A DNA stretch of 64,000 bases, taken from the NCBI GenBank assembly GCA_947568835.1, contig OX387610.1, forward strand, positions 10,007,501 through 10,071,500. Direction: 5' to 3'. Made by a program: the position numbers and the translations under genes. Shown here in pieces: positions 38,900-49,705 of this stretch (positions are counted from its first letter, which is position 1; each line of letters opens with the position of its first letter). The notes beneath the pieces were generated by a model. That model ran no database searches and was not told where the DNA came from. It was given only the letters and a program-made list of their open reading frames with translations. Origin of the DNA: Protonemura montana (lineage: Eukaryota > Arthropoda > Insecta > Plecoptera > Nemouridae).

Positions 38900-39578
38900 C
38901 GTACATAAATGTCTTTATTTTGTTTCAATGTCGTTAGTTTGTAGTGTTATTTGCTATGTGCCTATTTCCATAAAGAAAAATTATTGATTTCATTAAAACT
39001 TATCAACTAAATTATTAACAGTATTTGTTTTGCTTATTTAAAGGTTAGTTAGTTGTTTTTCTTTAAATTCTTACGAACACTGTTACCCTCTCGAAAGTGT
39101 GTAGGTCTACATACGTGGAATCAACACGTGTGGTAATCTTTCAAGGTCAGAATGCTATTTGTGCTAACTGGAAGGACCTTTTTAGATGATTTGAGTGCAT
39201 TTGAAAAATCTGACAGATCTCATATAAGTCAATTTAAGATAGGGTGTGGTTGTGTTTATGATAAGAATTGAGAATTTTTAGTGATATAATTTTCAACACT
39301 TGAAAGCTAATAAATTAAACGTGACCATCACTACTCGAGCAAGGAATGCCTCTGAACGCAACCCGCAGAGCAAACTTGGCTTCTCCACAGATCATGAGGA
39401 TCTCCAGAACATTGGCCAGGCATTTGAAGCCCAGAAACCACAGCCTTCTTACTGGCTTAGGTGAAAACAAAGGATTTTTTTTTTTGGGCAATTCACTATT
39501 TCTTTCCTCACTTGCAAAGTAGTGTTTATAGAGTCGTGATTTAATTATATCAATAAGAAACTGTAAAATACGATAACA
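38900..39578. other. Intergenic between paralogues 3 and 4
   Basis: No exon recognised. AT-rich flanking sequence that probably holds the 3' end of one gene and the promoter of the next. Confidence 0.35.
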
Positions 39579-41453
39579 ATGAACGATTGCGATGAACTTT
39601 GTTGTGACCGCGCCTTTCTGTTCAAGCTTGTTGAGCTAGTAAGTATAGTGAACAGAAAAAACACAACATTCGAACTGTCAAACTATCTGTCGACGTTGTC
39701 TGCGTCATTTTGGTTGTTAATTCCGAAGACATAAATGAGATTTGGTCGTTGAAGATAATAAAATATCAGAAAGATGACTGTATATAAGCATACGGAAATT
39801 CACGCTATTAAATTATATAAATTATTCTGTATAAGTTCAGAATTACATTCCTAGTATTTGTTGAACGTAACACATTCATTTAAATGTAATGTTTTTTTTT
39901 TTCTGATCAACTGGTTTTAAGGCTTTGCAAAACTAAGATGAGTATCAAAAAGAATTGTAAGTTAGATTTTTGGGACAGTACTCATAGCACTGCTGAAGCA
40001 TGTGGTAATGGTAGCTGCCACCTGATGGCGCTTGCAGCCGTCGCTTAAAAACACTTGTAAAATAATTATGACTCAAAATTTCAATACACGTTTATCAATC
40101 GTTGAACGATTGACGATAGATTATGAAGATTATGAAGATTAATCTTCGAGAACGAAGATTATCGAAATTCGAAAATTAAGATTGAAATTCAGTGATGATT
40201 GCGAATACACTGAAATCAACAGCGAAAATAATTTGTTAAACATTGGAAAATACGGCGACTCTACCTAGTATTAACTATCATTATCGTCGGTATTTTTCGC
40301 TAAAAACAGCTTAAAATCAGTGCTGGGACTAAACCTAAGCATAAAACCAATTTTCAAAGCTATTGAAAATAATCTGGTACGGTTACAATAGTTAACGTTC
40401 AAACTGTCTAGCTCTAGATCCACGACAATGATCTAGCTGCCGGCCTGCCCGACCTTTAGGCCCTGGTCCTCTCTTCGTGGTGGGGGATGTCCGACTACAC
40501 CCTAGACTCAGAATACAACTGGTATTACGTTCGAATCTGGGCCGGCGCCGGCGCGCTCACGTTCATCCTAATTCTAATAACCGTTTATGTGATCGACGAG
40601 CCGCATTACCTAACGGTACGTGGCCTGTTTACATTATAGGTAGAAGATGCGATACAGTGTACTTATTTATTTATTCATATGATTTGACATGTCCAAAATT
40701 ATTGTAAAATGATCAATCGGGACGAATAAAAACATTTCTTATTATTATTATTATTATTATCAGGTATTGGATGGGTGACCACGGAACAGTTTGACGTGTT
40801 GAAAACAATAGTTCTCATAAGATCATTGGAGGTAAGAAACACTGCGCTGGGTTGGGTACTGGATGGGTAACCGTCTTTCTTAGGGGCAGTTCCGTTTGGG
40901 AGAAAGGTAAGAGGGAAATTAACCTCTCGACCGCATGGATTTGTGGAGGAATCCTGTTAGAGTTGTACCGTCTTTCGGAAGGGACGTTAAGCCGGTAATC
41001 CTCGTGGAGTTCTTTAGGCTATGGCTATGTGCTTGCACCGGGTGTCTTCTTCTTACTTTTAGTTTGGGTTAGCTTCATCATAACCCAATCATTCACCGAC
41101 ATCACAGGACTAGCTGTCAAAACTGTGTGGCACTAAACACAACAAATAAAATTAAAACAAAATTGTCATAGAGACTGTTTGCAAAATCTACAATCTTATC
41201 CCCTGGCTTCACTTTCACCTTGGACGCTCAACCATTAACTTTTCGGTACGAAGAAATTTATTTCTGTGTTCTTTTACAGGAGGTCATCTTTCTGTTCATC
41301 TACGGAGTCCTCCTTCTATTCAGTGGCGTTACTATGATATACGCAGTACGCTTTGGTTGGTACTTCCGAGGTTTGTTAGGAGGGCTCGTAGCCATTGTGG
41401 CCGGCGCGGTGATGGTCATCGATGCAGTCTTTCTGATGAAGGAAAACTGTTAG
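39579..41453 (+). CDS. Ssk-like four-pass protein, paralogue 4
   Basis: Exons 39579-39638, 40460-40615 and 41280-41453, phase-0 junctions, 129 residues. Exon 1 (MNDCDELCCDRAFLFKLVEL) is close to paralogue 3 in form; exon 2 ends DEPHYLT like DDTHVLT there, marking these two as nearest relatives. TM4 reads AGAVMVIDAVFLMK. Intron 1 carries an R2 repeat; intron 2 a LINE-like tail plus a forward-oriented 5S-derived SINE. Function unknown. Confidence 0.87.
39985..40345. repeat. Dispersed repeat R2, copy 3
   Basis: ATGTGGTAATGGTAGCTGCC, ACCTGATGGCGCTTGCAGCC and AACAGCTTAAAATCAGTGCT align with the 24.3 and 33.2 kb copies. A local GAAGATTAT repetition is included. Confidence 0.6.
40657..40762 (+). 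mobile_element. Short LINE-like 3' tail with (TTA)n
   Basis: TGATCAATCGGGACGAATAA followed by AACATTTC and a TTATTA run looks like the extreme 3' end of a 5'-truncated non-LTR element in + orientation. It abuts the next SINE. Confidence 0.5.
40763..41140 (+). mobile_element. 5S-derived SINE, + orientation, with 1.3 heads
   Basis: It begins with the end of one head (GGTATTGGATGGGTGACCAC), runs straight into a second, more complete head (GGAACAGTTTGACGTGTTGA ... GTACTGGATGGGTAACCG), then the body (CCGCATGGATTTGTGGAGGA, GGAAGGGACGTTAAGCCGGT) and tail. The doubled head parallels the 92-bp array at 42.8 kb. Confidence 0.85.
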
Positions 41454-41835
41454 GAAAGCCTGTACGCCATAGAAAAATGTTAACTAGAATTATGCTGATA
41501 TTTCTTTTAAACACATCCCAAAAATAAAGAGGGAATAGTCTTAAAAATTGATTGTATTTTTAAGTCAACGAATATTATTTGTCGTTGTAAACTTAGTAAA
41601 AAAAGGCATTTTTAGAGTTCACCATTTGACCATCAGTCGAAATCGTATGCAGTGGCATCACGATTTCATAGAAGGCAGTGAGAATTGTCTTCATCTTTCT
41701 AGAATTCGAAGAAATCGAGGTTTTTTCACCGAGTTTTTAAAACAGAATATTTATTTTTGCTAGGTCAAGCTCGGATTATTTGTCTGACAAGTATCGGTGA
41801 AAATATCACAAGAATAGCACAAAAATATCACAAGG

Positions 41836-43643
41836 ATGTCCGACACAATCGATCCGAACGTAAAGATCGAGAATGACTTCATAGACATACTCAAGAAACC
41901 GGCGTCGTACATGAAAATCGCCGCAGTCGTAAGTGTTTTTACGCTTAAAACAGAGTCATCGATTCCTCTTTTCGGATAGGTTCAGTTCTTGCAGCCAAAA
42001 GAGTACACACATATTTACTTGCAATGTGTTTTGAGATCGATAACGCGTCGACAAAAATGTAGAGGGATACATAAAAAAAAAATGTTCCCTCAAAATAATT
42101 AAATTCAAGAACATTTTGCTAGCGAATGATTCTCGTTCAGGTTATGTAGTTATTTGGTAGTTTAGTGCTTCTCATTGGGAGGTCCGTTTCAGTATCAGGT
42201 TAACAAAGAGGTTTCAGATAAAGTTTCAGAGGAAGGCTTAAGAAAGGAGGTAGTAAGTCATGTGCCTTACATATATGAAATTGGGGTAGGGCACTTCTCG
42301 CATTGAATGCAGAGTGGCAATTTAGCAGTTGTTTAAAAAAGTATATCACTTGACACCACAGAACCACAAACCCCTCCAAGAAGCGTATTTAATAAAAACA
42401 TTTACCGATTGTTTACTCTTGATGAACTCTTTCTTGCATACTTTATTGCATTCTTATTTTATACAGCGTGTGAAAGAGTTTCCTCTCAATTTGCAGATAC
42501 TGCTGAGTGTTTCTAGCGTGATGGTAGAAGGGCACTTCTTCGCGATGACCGACAAAGGAAACTCGGCATCATTCCAGCATTTCCTGATTGTGTGCGGTCC
42601 AGGAGGAGTGGTAGTCATGGTCACACTGCTCTTCCTCAGATTCCTTGAAGTATCGAGGGGTCCTCTCCTGGTATGTTCAAGCTTGCTTAAACCACATTGA
42701 AGAAGACAAAGTTCTTTTTATAAAAACGGGCCTCCTCATCCCCAAGCTGTCTACTCTAGAAGTTGATGAGCAAGGCGTGCGAAGTTGTTGTACTATCTTC
42801 AATCTTGCAACCTTTGTTTGAAACGGTACTGATTGTGAGTATAGTGGTCACCCATCTAATACCTGACCCAGCTCAGTGTTTCTCAACTTCGATTATCACA
42901 CAAGATCTGGTGTTTCTAGCATGCCAAACCGTTCGGTGGTCACCCATCCAATACCTGACCCAGCGCAGTTTTTCCCAACTTCGATGATCACACAAGATCT
43001 GGTGTTTCTAACATGCCAAACCGTTCGGTGGTCACCCATCTAATACCTGACCCAGAGTAGCTTTTCCCAACTTTGATGATCACAAAAGATCCGGTGTTTC
43101 CAATACGCCAAACCGTTCGGTGGTCACCCATCTAATACCTGACCCAGCTCAGTGTTTCTCAACTTCGATGATCACACAAGATCCGGTGTTTCTAGCATGC
43201 CAAACCGTTCGGTGGTCACCCATCCAATACCTGACCCAGCGCAGTTTTTCCCAACTTCGATGATCACACAAGGTCAGGTGTTTCCAACACGCCAAACTGT
43301 TCGGTGGTCACCTATCCAATACCTGACCCAGCGCAGTTTTTCCCAACTTCGATGATCACACAAGATCCGGTGTTTCCAACACGGCAAATTTTGCCAAAAA
43401 ATCCAAACAAATGTGCGTGCTTTCCAGGAGACTGTCATTCTGATCGAGTGGGGTGCGTTCTGCGTGCTGGCCGGCTTGTGCGTCCTCTTCAGCTACGCTT
43501 ACACGCGCGAGTTGCGTGAAGTCGGCGCCGCCAAGTACATCACAGGCAGTTTCCTTCTCACCGCTGGCTTGCTGATGATCGTCGATGCGAAATACTTTTC
43601 AAGGGTGGACGTTCCCCCGACTTGCGTAGCAGTGGATTCGTAA
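41836..43643 (+). CDS. Ssk-like four-pass protein, paralogue 5
   Basis: Exons 41836-41928, 42497-42670 and 43428-43643, phase-0 junctions, 160 residues, the longest paralogue. The N-terminus is extended (MSDTIDPNVKIENDFIDIL) before the usual Lys-containing exon-1 end. Exon 3 opens ETVILIEWG; TM4 reads AGLLMIVDAKYF, followed by a longer tail with two prolines and a cysteine. Intron 2 is largely the 92-bp 5S-head array, ending about 40 bp before the exon 3 acceptor. Function unknown; membrane protein inferred. Confidence 0.85.
42728..43390 (-). repeat. 92-bp tandem array of 5S-derived SINE heads
   Basis: The anchor GTGGTCACCCATC starts at 42844, 42936, 43028, 43120 and 43212, with GTGGTCACCTATC at 43304: five intervals of exactly 92 bp, six units. 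To the left (42,728-42,840) is a truncated SINE body. Read on the minus strand, each unit is the SINE's 5S-like head (ACCGAACGGTTTGGC ... TTGGATGGGTGACC). Inside the array the 5S box A segment GTTAAGCAAC is replaced by GTTGGGAAAA or GTTGAGAAAC, while the box C-like GGATGGGTGACC is kept. Confidence 0.93.
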
Positions 43644-44261
43644 AGATATGCTTTTTGGAAATAAATACCTACACGTTAAGCAGGTTAATGAAATGAACAG
43701 AAATGAAAAAAGGAGTCCGATTTTTTTTAGCTGGCAAATTGTCGGTGATTGATATGAAATGGAATACTGTTTGTGGCTCAAATCGTTTCGTGGCAATTTT
43801 GAAAGTAGCTATAAAACTGAATTGTATTGCTCCTGTATTGCTCTAATTTTATTGTATTGTGATGCATCACGAGGTATGCGCCATATTGCCTTCTCGTTTT
43901 CTTTGCTTTTTGGTATTTTTAAATAAGCGTTTTTAAATTGCAGTGTGCAATAGCAGTATTAACAAACTATAGACTTTAGACTTGCCGACGAAGGCAAAAT
44001 AACTCGGAGGCAAGCGAGCCAGTGGCCTAAAACGCACATGTTGGGCGTGGCCCGGGGAGGTTCTGGGACTCTTTAGACTCAGTGAAGGACTCTGACTGGC
44101 TCTGTCATTTGGGAGGGAGTCTGGATTTGAGTTCGAGAGCTAGGCTATGCGATAGTCTAGGCCTCTGGGACACGTGTGAAGCTTAAGCTAAGCAAGGGTC
44201 CTCTGGCTAGGTTGCTGGTCCATCCAGTCCAACCCTTATAACCGCGTGATACTGAAATCTG
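43644..44261. other. Flank of paralogue 5 with a GC-richer block
   Basis: After the 3' flank, 43,975-44,245 is noticeably richer in G and C (GGCGTGGCCCGGGGAGGTTC). It has no frame and no visible repeat ends. It may be an unclassified SINE-like insertion; I found no second copy. Confidence 0.35.
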
Positions 44262-44384
44262 TGAATGATTTATTTTTTATTTTTTTTTTACTTTTTATTG
44301 TCCCTTTGATCCGAAGATATAAGACAGTCAAACAATCTCTTTACAGATATAAAAAAGCATATGAAATAACACAACAGAAGACAC

Positions 44385-45482
44385 TCACAATGTAATGTTT
44401 TTACAAATCAGATAAAACTCGTAAGTAGAATAAAAACAGTGTTGCAACATGAATCGTTTTAAAGTACATTTAAATGAGTTAAAACTTGTAGTCTTTACAA
44501 AATCTGGTAACGCATTAAACATTTTTCGACCAGCATACCTTGGTCCTTTGGTCAGTAAATTAAGATTGTTTTTAGGCAGTGGCAGGTCGTTCCTCTTTCT
44601 GGTATTATGATGGGTTTGCACAGGGGTCAAATTATCAAGACAGTAAACAAACATGATGCAGCAGTAAATGTAAGTACAGGGAAGGGGCATGATTTTAAAA
44701 TTTTTAAAGAGCGGTCGGCATGAATCCTTGTAGTAAACGACGCTGCATGGGTCGTAACTAGCTCGAGCCATGATTCTTACGGCTTTCTTCTGTAGTTTGA
44801 AGATTCTTGACGCGCAGGATGAATGTCCCCACAGTATGATGCCGAATTGTATGTGCGAGTGCATGTGGGCAAAATAGACTAATTTAACCGTCTCAAGATT
44901 GGCGACTTTCATAAGCCTCCTTATTAAATAGCAGCCCGATGCTATTTTAGGGGCGATATAATTCACGTGGCTTTCTCATTTCATATTGCTGGTCAGTATC
45001 ACGCCCAGTAGTTTTATTTCGTTGACCTCTTTAATGGATGAGCCTTCCAGACGAATGAGTGGGCTGCTGAGGGGCGCTTTCCTGGAGGCTCTGAAGTGAA
45101 TGAAGAAAGTTTTTTTAGGGTTGAGAAAGAGGTCTTTGTTGTTGCTAAAAGTAGCAACTTCTCTGGCTGCTTGGATGGCTGTTTTGGAGACATCTGTCTT
45201 CTTGCTGATAACCTGAGAAATGTCATCCGCATACATCGTAATCTTGCCTGAGCTGGTTGCTTGAGGTAGAAAATTGGTTAATATGATAAAAAGCAGCGGC
45301 GAGAGCGTACGGCCTTGAGGTACACCTATATTTACGATTGTTTCTTCTGATTTATGAGTTACTGATTTTCCCCTAATGTAAACCATTCGTTTCCGATCTT
45401 TCAGGAAGGACTTTATCCAGATGTTTGCAAATCCCGAGATACCAAGCTTATCCAGCGTCTTCAAGAGAGTGATATGATTCAC
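44385..45482 (-). pseudogene. LINE reverse transcriptase, catalytic and C-terminal part
   Basis: The minus strand encodes NHITLLKTLDKLGI, the motif GVPQGRTLSPLLF, the catalytic MYADD, LGVILTSN and the C-terminal region (VYFAHMHSHIQFGIILWG, FYSTYEFY). One TGA at 44,976-44,978 interrupts it where relatives have Trp (SNMK-stop-ESHVNYI). Upstream, a TAA at 45,501-45,503 breaks motif A (YD-stop-SKAFDTVNH). Confidence 0.88.
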
Positions 45483-45624
45483 TGTATCAAATGCTTTACT
45501 TTAATCGTACAGCAGACCCACGGTGTCTTCCTTTCTATCCAGGGCTTCTAGGACGTCCGAGACAAGATTAGAGAGTGCTGTTGTTGATGACCTATTTTTT
45601 AAGAAACCATGTTGCGACCTTGTT

Positions 45625-45700
45625 ATTTTTATTTATTCGTTTATTGTCCATGTGATCACATACATGATATATAGACAGTCAGAATGGTAAAACTCAAATT
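45625..45700 (-). mobile_element. Tiny LINE 3'-end insertion inside RT
   Basis: On the minus strand GACTGTCTATATATCATGTA ... GGACAATAAACGAATAAATA resembles the 3' end of the host LINE family (GACTGTCTTATATCTTCGG ... GGGACAATAAAAAG). It interrupts RT between HDNELRK and QHGFLKNRSS, so it is a 5'-truncated insertion of a sister element. Confidence 0.65.
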
Positions 45701-45701
45701 A

Positions 45702-46540
45702 CACATTTGTTTTCCGCAGCTCATTATCATGCCGGAATGACATCATCCTAGCCGCGAATGTTAGTTCCCATAATTTGGATAGAGAGGAAACAATCGAGAT
45801 TGGACGGTAGTTTTCTATGTTGCTTTTCTCTCCGCTTTTGTGGAGAGGAATTAATTTGCTGATTTTCAGAGCTTCGGGAAAAAGGCCATTTGACAAGGAT
45901 TCATTAATCATGTGCAAAATTGGTATCCTTATGTAGGGGCCCGCAATCTTCAGAATATGGCCCGGGATTTCGTCTATTCCTGCAGACTTCTTTTTTCCTA
46001 TTTTCATTAAAAGTTCAAAATATTCGTTGGATAGGAGAGGAGCCAGCGATATTACCTTCTTATTCATGGAATCGTTCGTCGAACCAATCGTCCTCTTGTT
46101 CTGATCGTCATCTTGATCGTCATCTTGATTCGCCTGACCACCGCCGCCCTTCCTTGCGTTGACCAGGTTGGTAACTGCCTCAGTAAAATATACATTGAAT
46201 TTGTTTGCCACAAGCGTTTGGCAGGTTAAAACTTCATCTCTTTCCTTTAGAGTGATTTCCGCATTAGATTCCCTTTTTCCTGAGGTTCGATTTTTCTCGA
46301 TGATCTTCCATGCAGCTTTGTGTTTGTTCGAAGCATTCGCAATTTCACGAGCATTTCTGTCTCTCTTAGCAGAGTCAAGAGCCGTGACATACTTCCGCTT
46401 TGACTTTTTGTATTTCTCAAATTCGACCACGTTAAACCCGGTACGTTTCACTTCATCATAGTGTTGATGCACTCGTAGAGCCTGTTCATATAGTTCGGAA
46501 GTGAGCCATGAGGGGTATCTATAGCTACCTGCGTTATGGT
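45702..46540 (-). pseudogene. LINE linker and RT finger domain
   Basis: Frame runs from RYPSWLTSELYEQA through a basic linker (KRKYVTALDSAKRDRN) and an acidic DDDQDDDQ patch to RT motifs SAGIDEIPGHILKIAG and LIPLHKSGEKSNIENYRPIS. It is a direct continuation of the RT core on the 3' side of the small insertion. Confidence 0.85.
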
Positions 46541-47238
46541 TGACTTAGACCAAAGGAAACGCATGATCAAAAGCACCCTTAACGCGTATCATGCCAATCC
46601 CCACTCCGCTGTTGCCATATGTAGGACGAGGATCTACTTCAGGCTGTTGCCATACTAATTTTAGTCGAGTTTCAGCTCTCGAAGCGAGAGGACGTTCATT
46701 TCGCATACGCCTGGTTTTATCCAGTCGCGAAGTATTGAAAAGGTCGAACTATTCTGCCCACGTGCACCTTGCCTCTCATTCCACTGCTAGAATTCAGTCT
46801 AGACAAGGAGCAGAACTACATCATGTTGTAAACAATACCAGGCTTATCACGCTCCAACAATTATTATTTATCAAGTAATTACCAAACTATTGCCACAAAA
46901 AATAAAATACCTACTAAATCGGGAGTTTAATTGTTTTCTTGATACCATAGAGTTCGTGATATCATCCAGATTTCAAATCAATTTCAATCGATTTTCTAGC
47001 ACAAGAAATGCGGAACGCCAAGTGCGTTCGCGCGCTGTAAAATAATGATTTCTCGTATCCTCCTTGCAAATGAGTCATTGCTATTCTCTAAGCCTTCTTA
47101 TCGCAGGACTCATGTTTTCATTGCTCATTACTTGGCGGGGGTGGGGGGTGTTGTTCATAATTTTTAACCGTTTAGTCCCAGTATTCCATTCTAATGCCTC
47201 ACATGCATAGTTTCATTGTTTGCAAAATTTGTTATTTC
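46541..47238. other. Insertion in the LINE, unclassified part
   Basis: The LINE frame is lost between the RT linker (about 46,540) and the endonuclease (about 47,930). The left 700 bp of this gap matches nothing else in the window and has no family I recognise. Confidence 0.45.
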
Positions 47239-47941
47239 GATTCTGTTGATTCCTGCGAAATATTCATTTTCGTTTCCCACCATCATATAAGATTTTCAGC
47301 CGTGGTTGTCCCCTCACGGACACACTCGAGGGGATAGGGTATAGGGTCACGGTGTTATTTAGATAAATCCAGAATTGAACGAAAATTCCGAAAAGTGGGT
47401 AGTCCGTGCAAAGTAGCGGTTCGTATGATCTCGGTCGTACTTCTGGACAGCTCGGAACACCACGCTACCTTTGTGAGATCGCGCCGCCTGCCTGCCTTGC
47501 CGCCGAGCGCAACCTGGCTGGGGATGCAATGGTACTCATTCGACGTATTTGAGATTTGTTTGTTTTCTTCCCACGCGAGCTACGTTCAATAATAGCAGTT
47601 TGCTTCAGTAGCAGCCAAAATGTCAAGCAAGAAGCAAGTGGATTTGCTTACATTATGAGGCAAAGCAAAACCTCCCCCAAAAAAAGGGCAACCCACCCGA
47701 GGAAAGCTTGATTGCAGCTACCCCAACACCAAGTAGTAGTTTTAGTATTGATAGAAATACCAACGAGGGGCGAAGTATTAGTGATAAGAGCGGAGATTCC
47801 AGTGATGACGATGGTGTTAGTGAAGAGGAAGGCAGTGAAGACGATGGCGGTGACGCGAATCCTATATAGTTTTTTATATTAGCTATTGTCTCGCACAGGT
47901 GGGAAACGAAAATGAATCTTACGCAGGAATCAACAGAATAC
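47239..47941 (+). mobile_element. Non-autonomous DNA transposon with 42-bp TIRs
   Basis: Ends are inverted repeats beginning ATTCTGTTGATTCCTGCG and ending CATTTTCGTTTCCCACC, with three mismatches over about 42 bp. The interior carries a coding relic from ATG 47,621: MSSKKQVDLLTL, a stop, then GKAKPPP and, after a frame change, a Ser/Asp/Glu-rich end (SGDSSDDDGVSEEEGSEDD). The start resembles N-termini seen in some hAT-type transposases, a weak hint only. No clear target duplication. Confidence 0.6.
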
Positions 47942-48727
47942 GTCATATTTATCGTCGATAGTATCCACGCTAAAAACACTGTCCCAGCAACATGTGCTAA
48001 GGTGCAACTTAAACGATTCAATATTTTTATCGCTGAAAATACGTCTCAAGAACGTCGTTTTGAGATTACTTCTCTTTTGGCGTTTTACAGTGACACTGAA
48101 GATTAAACTACAGTGGTCTGAGAGATCCCAGTCAGCAACCACACACGAAGTCTTTTCTAGTCCAATGTTTGTAAACAAATTATCGATGCAGGTACTTGAC
48201 GTAGCAGTGTATCTGGTAGGTTCACTCACCTTAGTGCGAAGGCCGAACGAGTCCATGAGGTCCATGAGCTGGTTTTTATTGTTGTTGTTGCTGTCAGTGA
48301 TCATGTTTACATTGAAGTCCCCGCAGATCGTTAACCTCGAGCTTTTTTTCAGCATAACAATAGTGGGCGCATGCAAACTGTCGATGAATTTTTTGAAATC
48401 GCCCAGAGGTGATCTGTAGATGCAGACTATTGTCGTTGTTTTCCCGTCTTCTTCCGCGTAGGTCGTAGGCACTGACTCGGAATCCACTTCTACGTTAAAG
48501 TTGGCCGTTTCATCGATATGTACTGCATTTAATTCTTCTTTAGCATAAACAATGACTCCTCCATTCTTGCTTCTCGTTCTGCAGAAATGGCATACAGGCT
48601 TGTGTCCTTCGATATTCGCGCTGTCGATTTCATCCGTTTTCAGCCAGTGTTCGACAAGGCAGATTATATTTGGAGCGGTAGCTTTTAGTTCTAGTTCAAG
48701 TCTGTGTTTCTTTTGTTCCGTAGGCAC
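47930..48727 (-). pseudogene. LINE apurinic-type endonuclease domain
   Basis: Landmarks in order on the minus strand: CLVEHWLK, GGVIVYAKEEL, IVCIYRSPLGDF, GDFNVNM, TCIDNLFTN and SDHCSLIF, all standard for the endonuclease of non-LTR elements, which nicks target DNA. The conserved IQCLRNK start is in another frame just upstream, so the 5' end is frameshifted. The 3' end is cut by the 47.24-47.94 kb insertion. Confidence 0.9.
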
Positions 48728-48815
48728 TGTATGATGGTATAAAACAATTTAGAAGTAACAGACGTAACAGCTTCGGTGTGTTTCACATCTGGCCATGTGT
48801 GCGTATTGACCCTAT

Positions 48816-49701
48816 TCAAGGGGCTGTTTGTTTCAGTCTTGGTTTAAAAGAAAACCGCCTTACTGCTGCGCCAGCAGGCCAGAAATCCGCGTCATACAGT
48901 GTTTCCAAGTGTGAGGGATTCGCACCAATTTTAAAGGAGCTATAGTCGCCGCGAGAGTTCAGCTTCTCGCATGTAAACTCTTCGGAGGGAATTTTTGATG
49001 TCAGATAGCTTAGTACTTGCGTGATATCCATATCTCGGTGTAAGTGGTATAGATGGAGCCATATTCTGCTTTTCCTCTCTGCGACTATCAGCGTATTTTG
49101 AGGCTGAGTGGGTGTTGTCCCTGTAGTTGCTGCTCCCGTGCCAATTAGCATAAGGGGTTTCTTGCGTTGTTGTTTTGAGGGAGCTGTTACAAAGTCATTA
49201 TGGTTTCCCTCTTCGTCGGCTTTATCAGGGTCTGCTTCACTTTGATCTTTTTGATCACTTGTCTGACAAACCATCTGTTGTTTGGTTTTAATGGCATACG
49301 TCACTTTCGACGATCCCGATGACGTACTATCTCCGCCATCTTGTGTGTCACTTGATACGGACTTTTTACCTTTCCTGGAGTCAGGATGCTTAAGTCTATC
49401 TAGTGGGGTAGCCTTTTGTTCTAATATGGTTTCGGACAGGAGTTCCTTTAGCAGAGAGATTTCAGTCTTCAGATGTCCGTTTTCGGCCTCGATGATCGAG
49501 CCTGTCACGTCTACTGTATCAGTATTTTCAGATTCTGTTTCTATTGCTTCTTTTAATCTTTTGATTATTTTCTTCCTTGTTTCCCGTCTTAGATATCCGG
49601 AACTTATCACACTCCTTTTTTAGGTCATTTACAAGCAAATCGTTGAGGTATTCGAATTTATTTGAGAGCACTTCGCTGCTGTGTCTACACCCGGTCGCCA
49701 T
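48816..49701 (-). pseudogene. LINE ORF1 with SAP-like N-terminus, frameshifted
   Basis: ATG at 49,701 starts MATGCRH; YLNDLLVNDLKKECDKF, then SKTGNK, leads into KKIIKRLKEAI only after a frame change at about 49,565-49,600. The joined pattern (LxxLLVxxLKKECDKxxxSKTGNKxxxxxRLKEAI) is like a SAP DNA-binding helix pair. A Ser/Lys/Asp-rich middle follows, then a C-terminal domain with WLHLYHLHRD, SFKIGA and WPAGAAVRRF that occurs in ORF1 of related elements. Confidence 0.8.
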
Positions 49702-49705
49702 CTAG

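Larger units (their letters stand above)
44262..49705 (-). mobile_element. Near full-length but dead non-LTR retrotransposon
   Basis: The minus strand holds ORF1, an AP-type endonuclease, a reverse transcriptase and a 3' A-rich tail (at about 44,262-44,295), in the jockey/CR1-type order. Damage: frameshift in ORF1, frameshift at the endonuclease start, an insertion between endonuclease and RT, a small insertion inside RT, and in-frame stops at 45,501-45,503 and 44,976-44,978. GAATGA occurs just outside both ends and may be the target duplication. It separates paralogues 5 and 6. Confidence 0.88.

Noticed and set aside
42728..43390. Genuine 5S rRNA gene cluster
   Set aside because: Units lack the last part of 5S, box A is altered, and the left side joins the SINE body, so these are SINE heads and not functional 5S genes.
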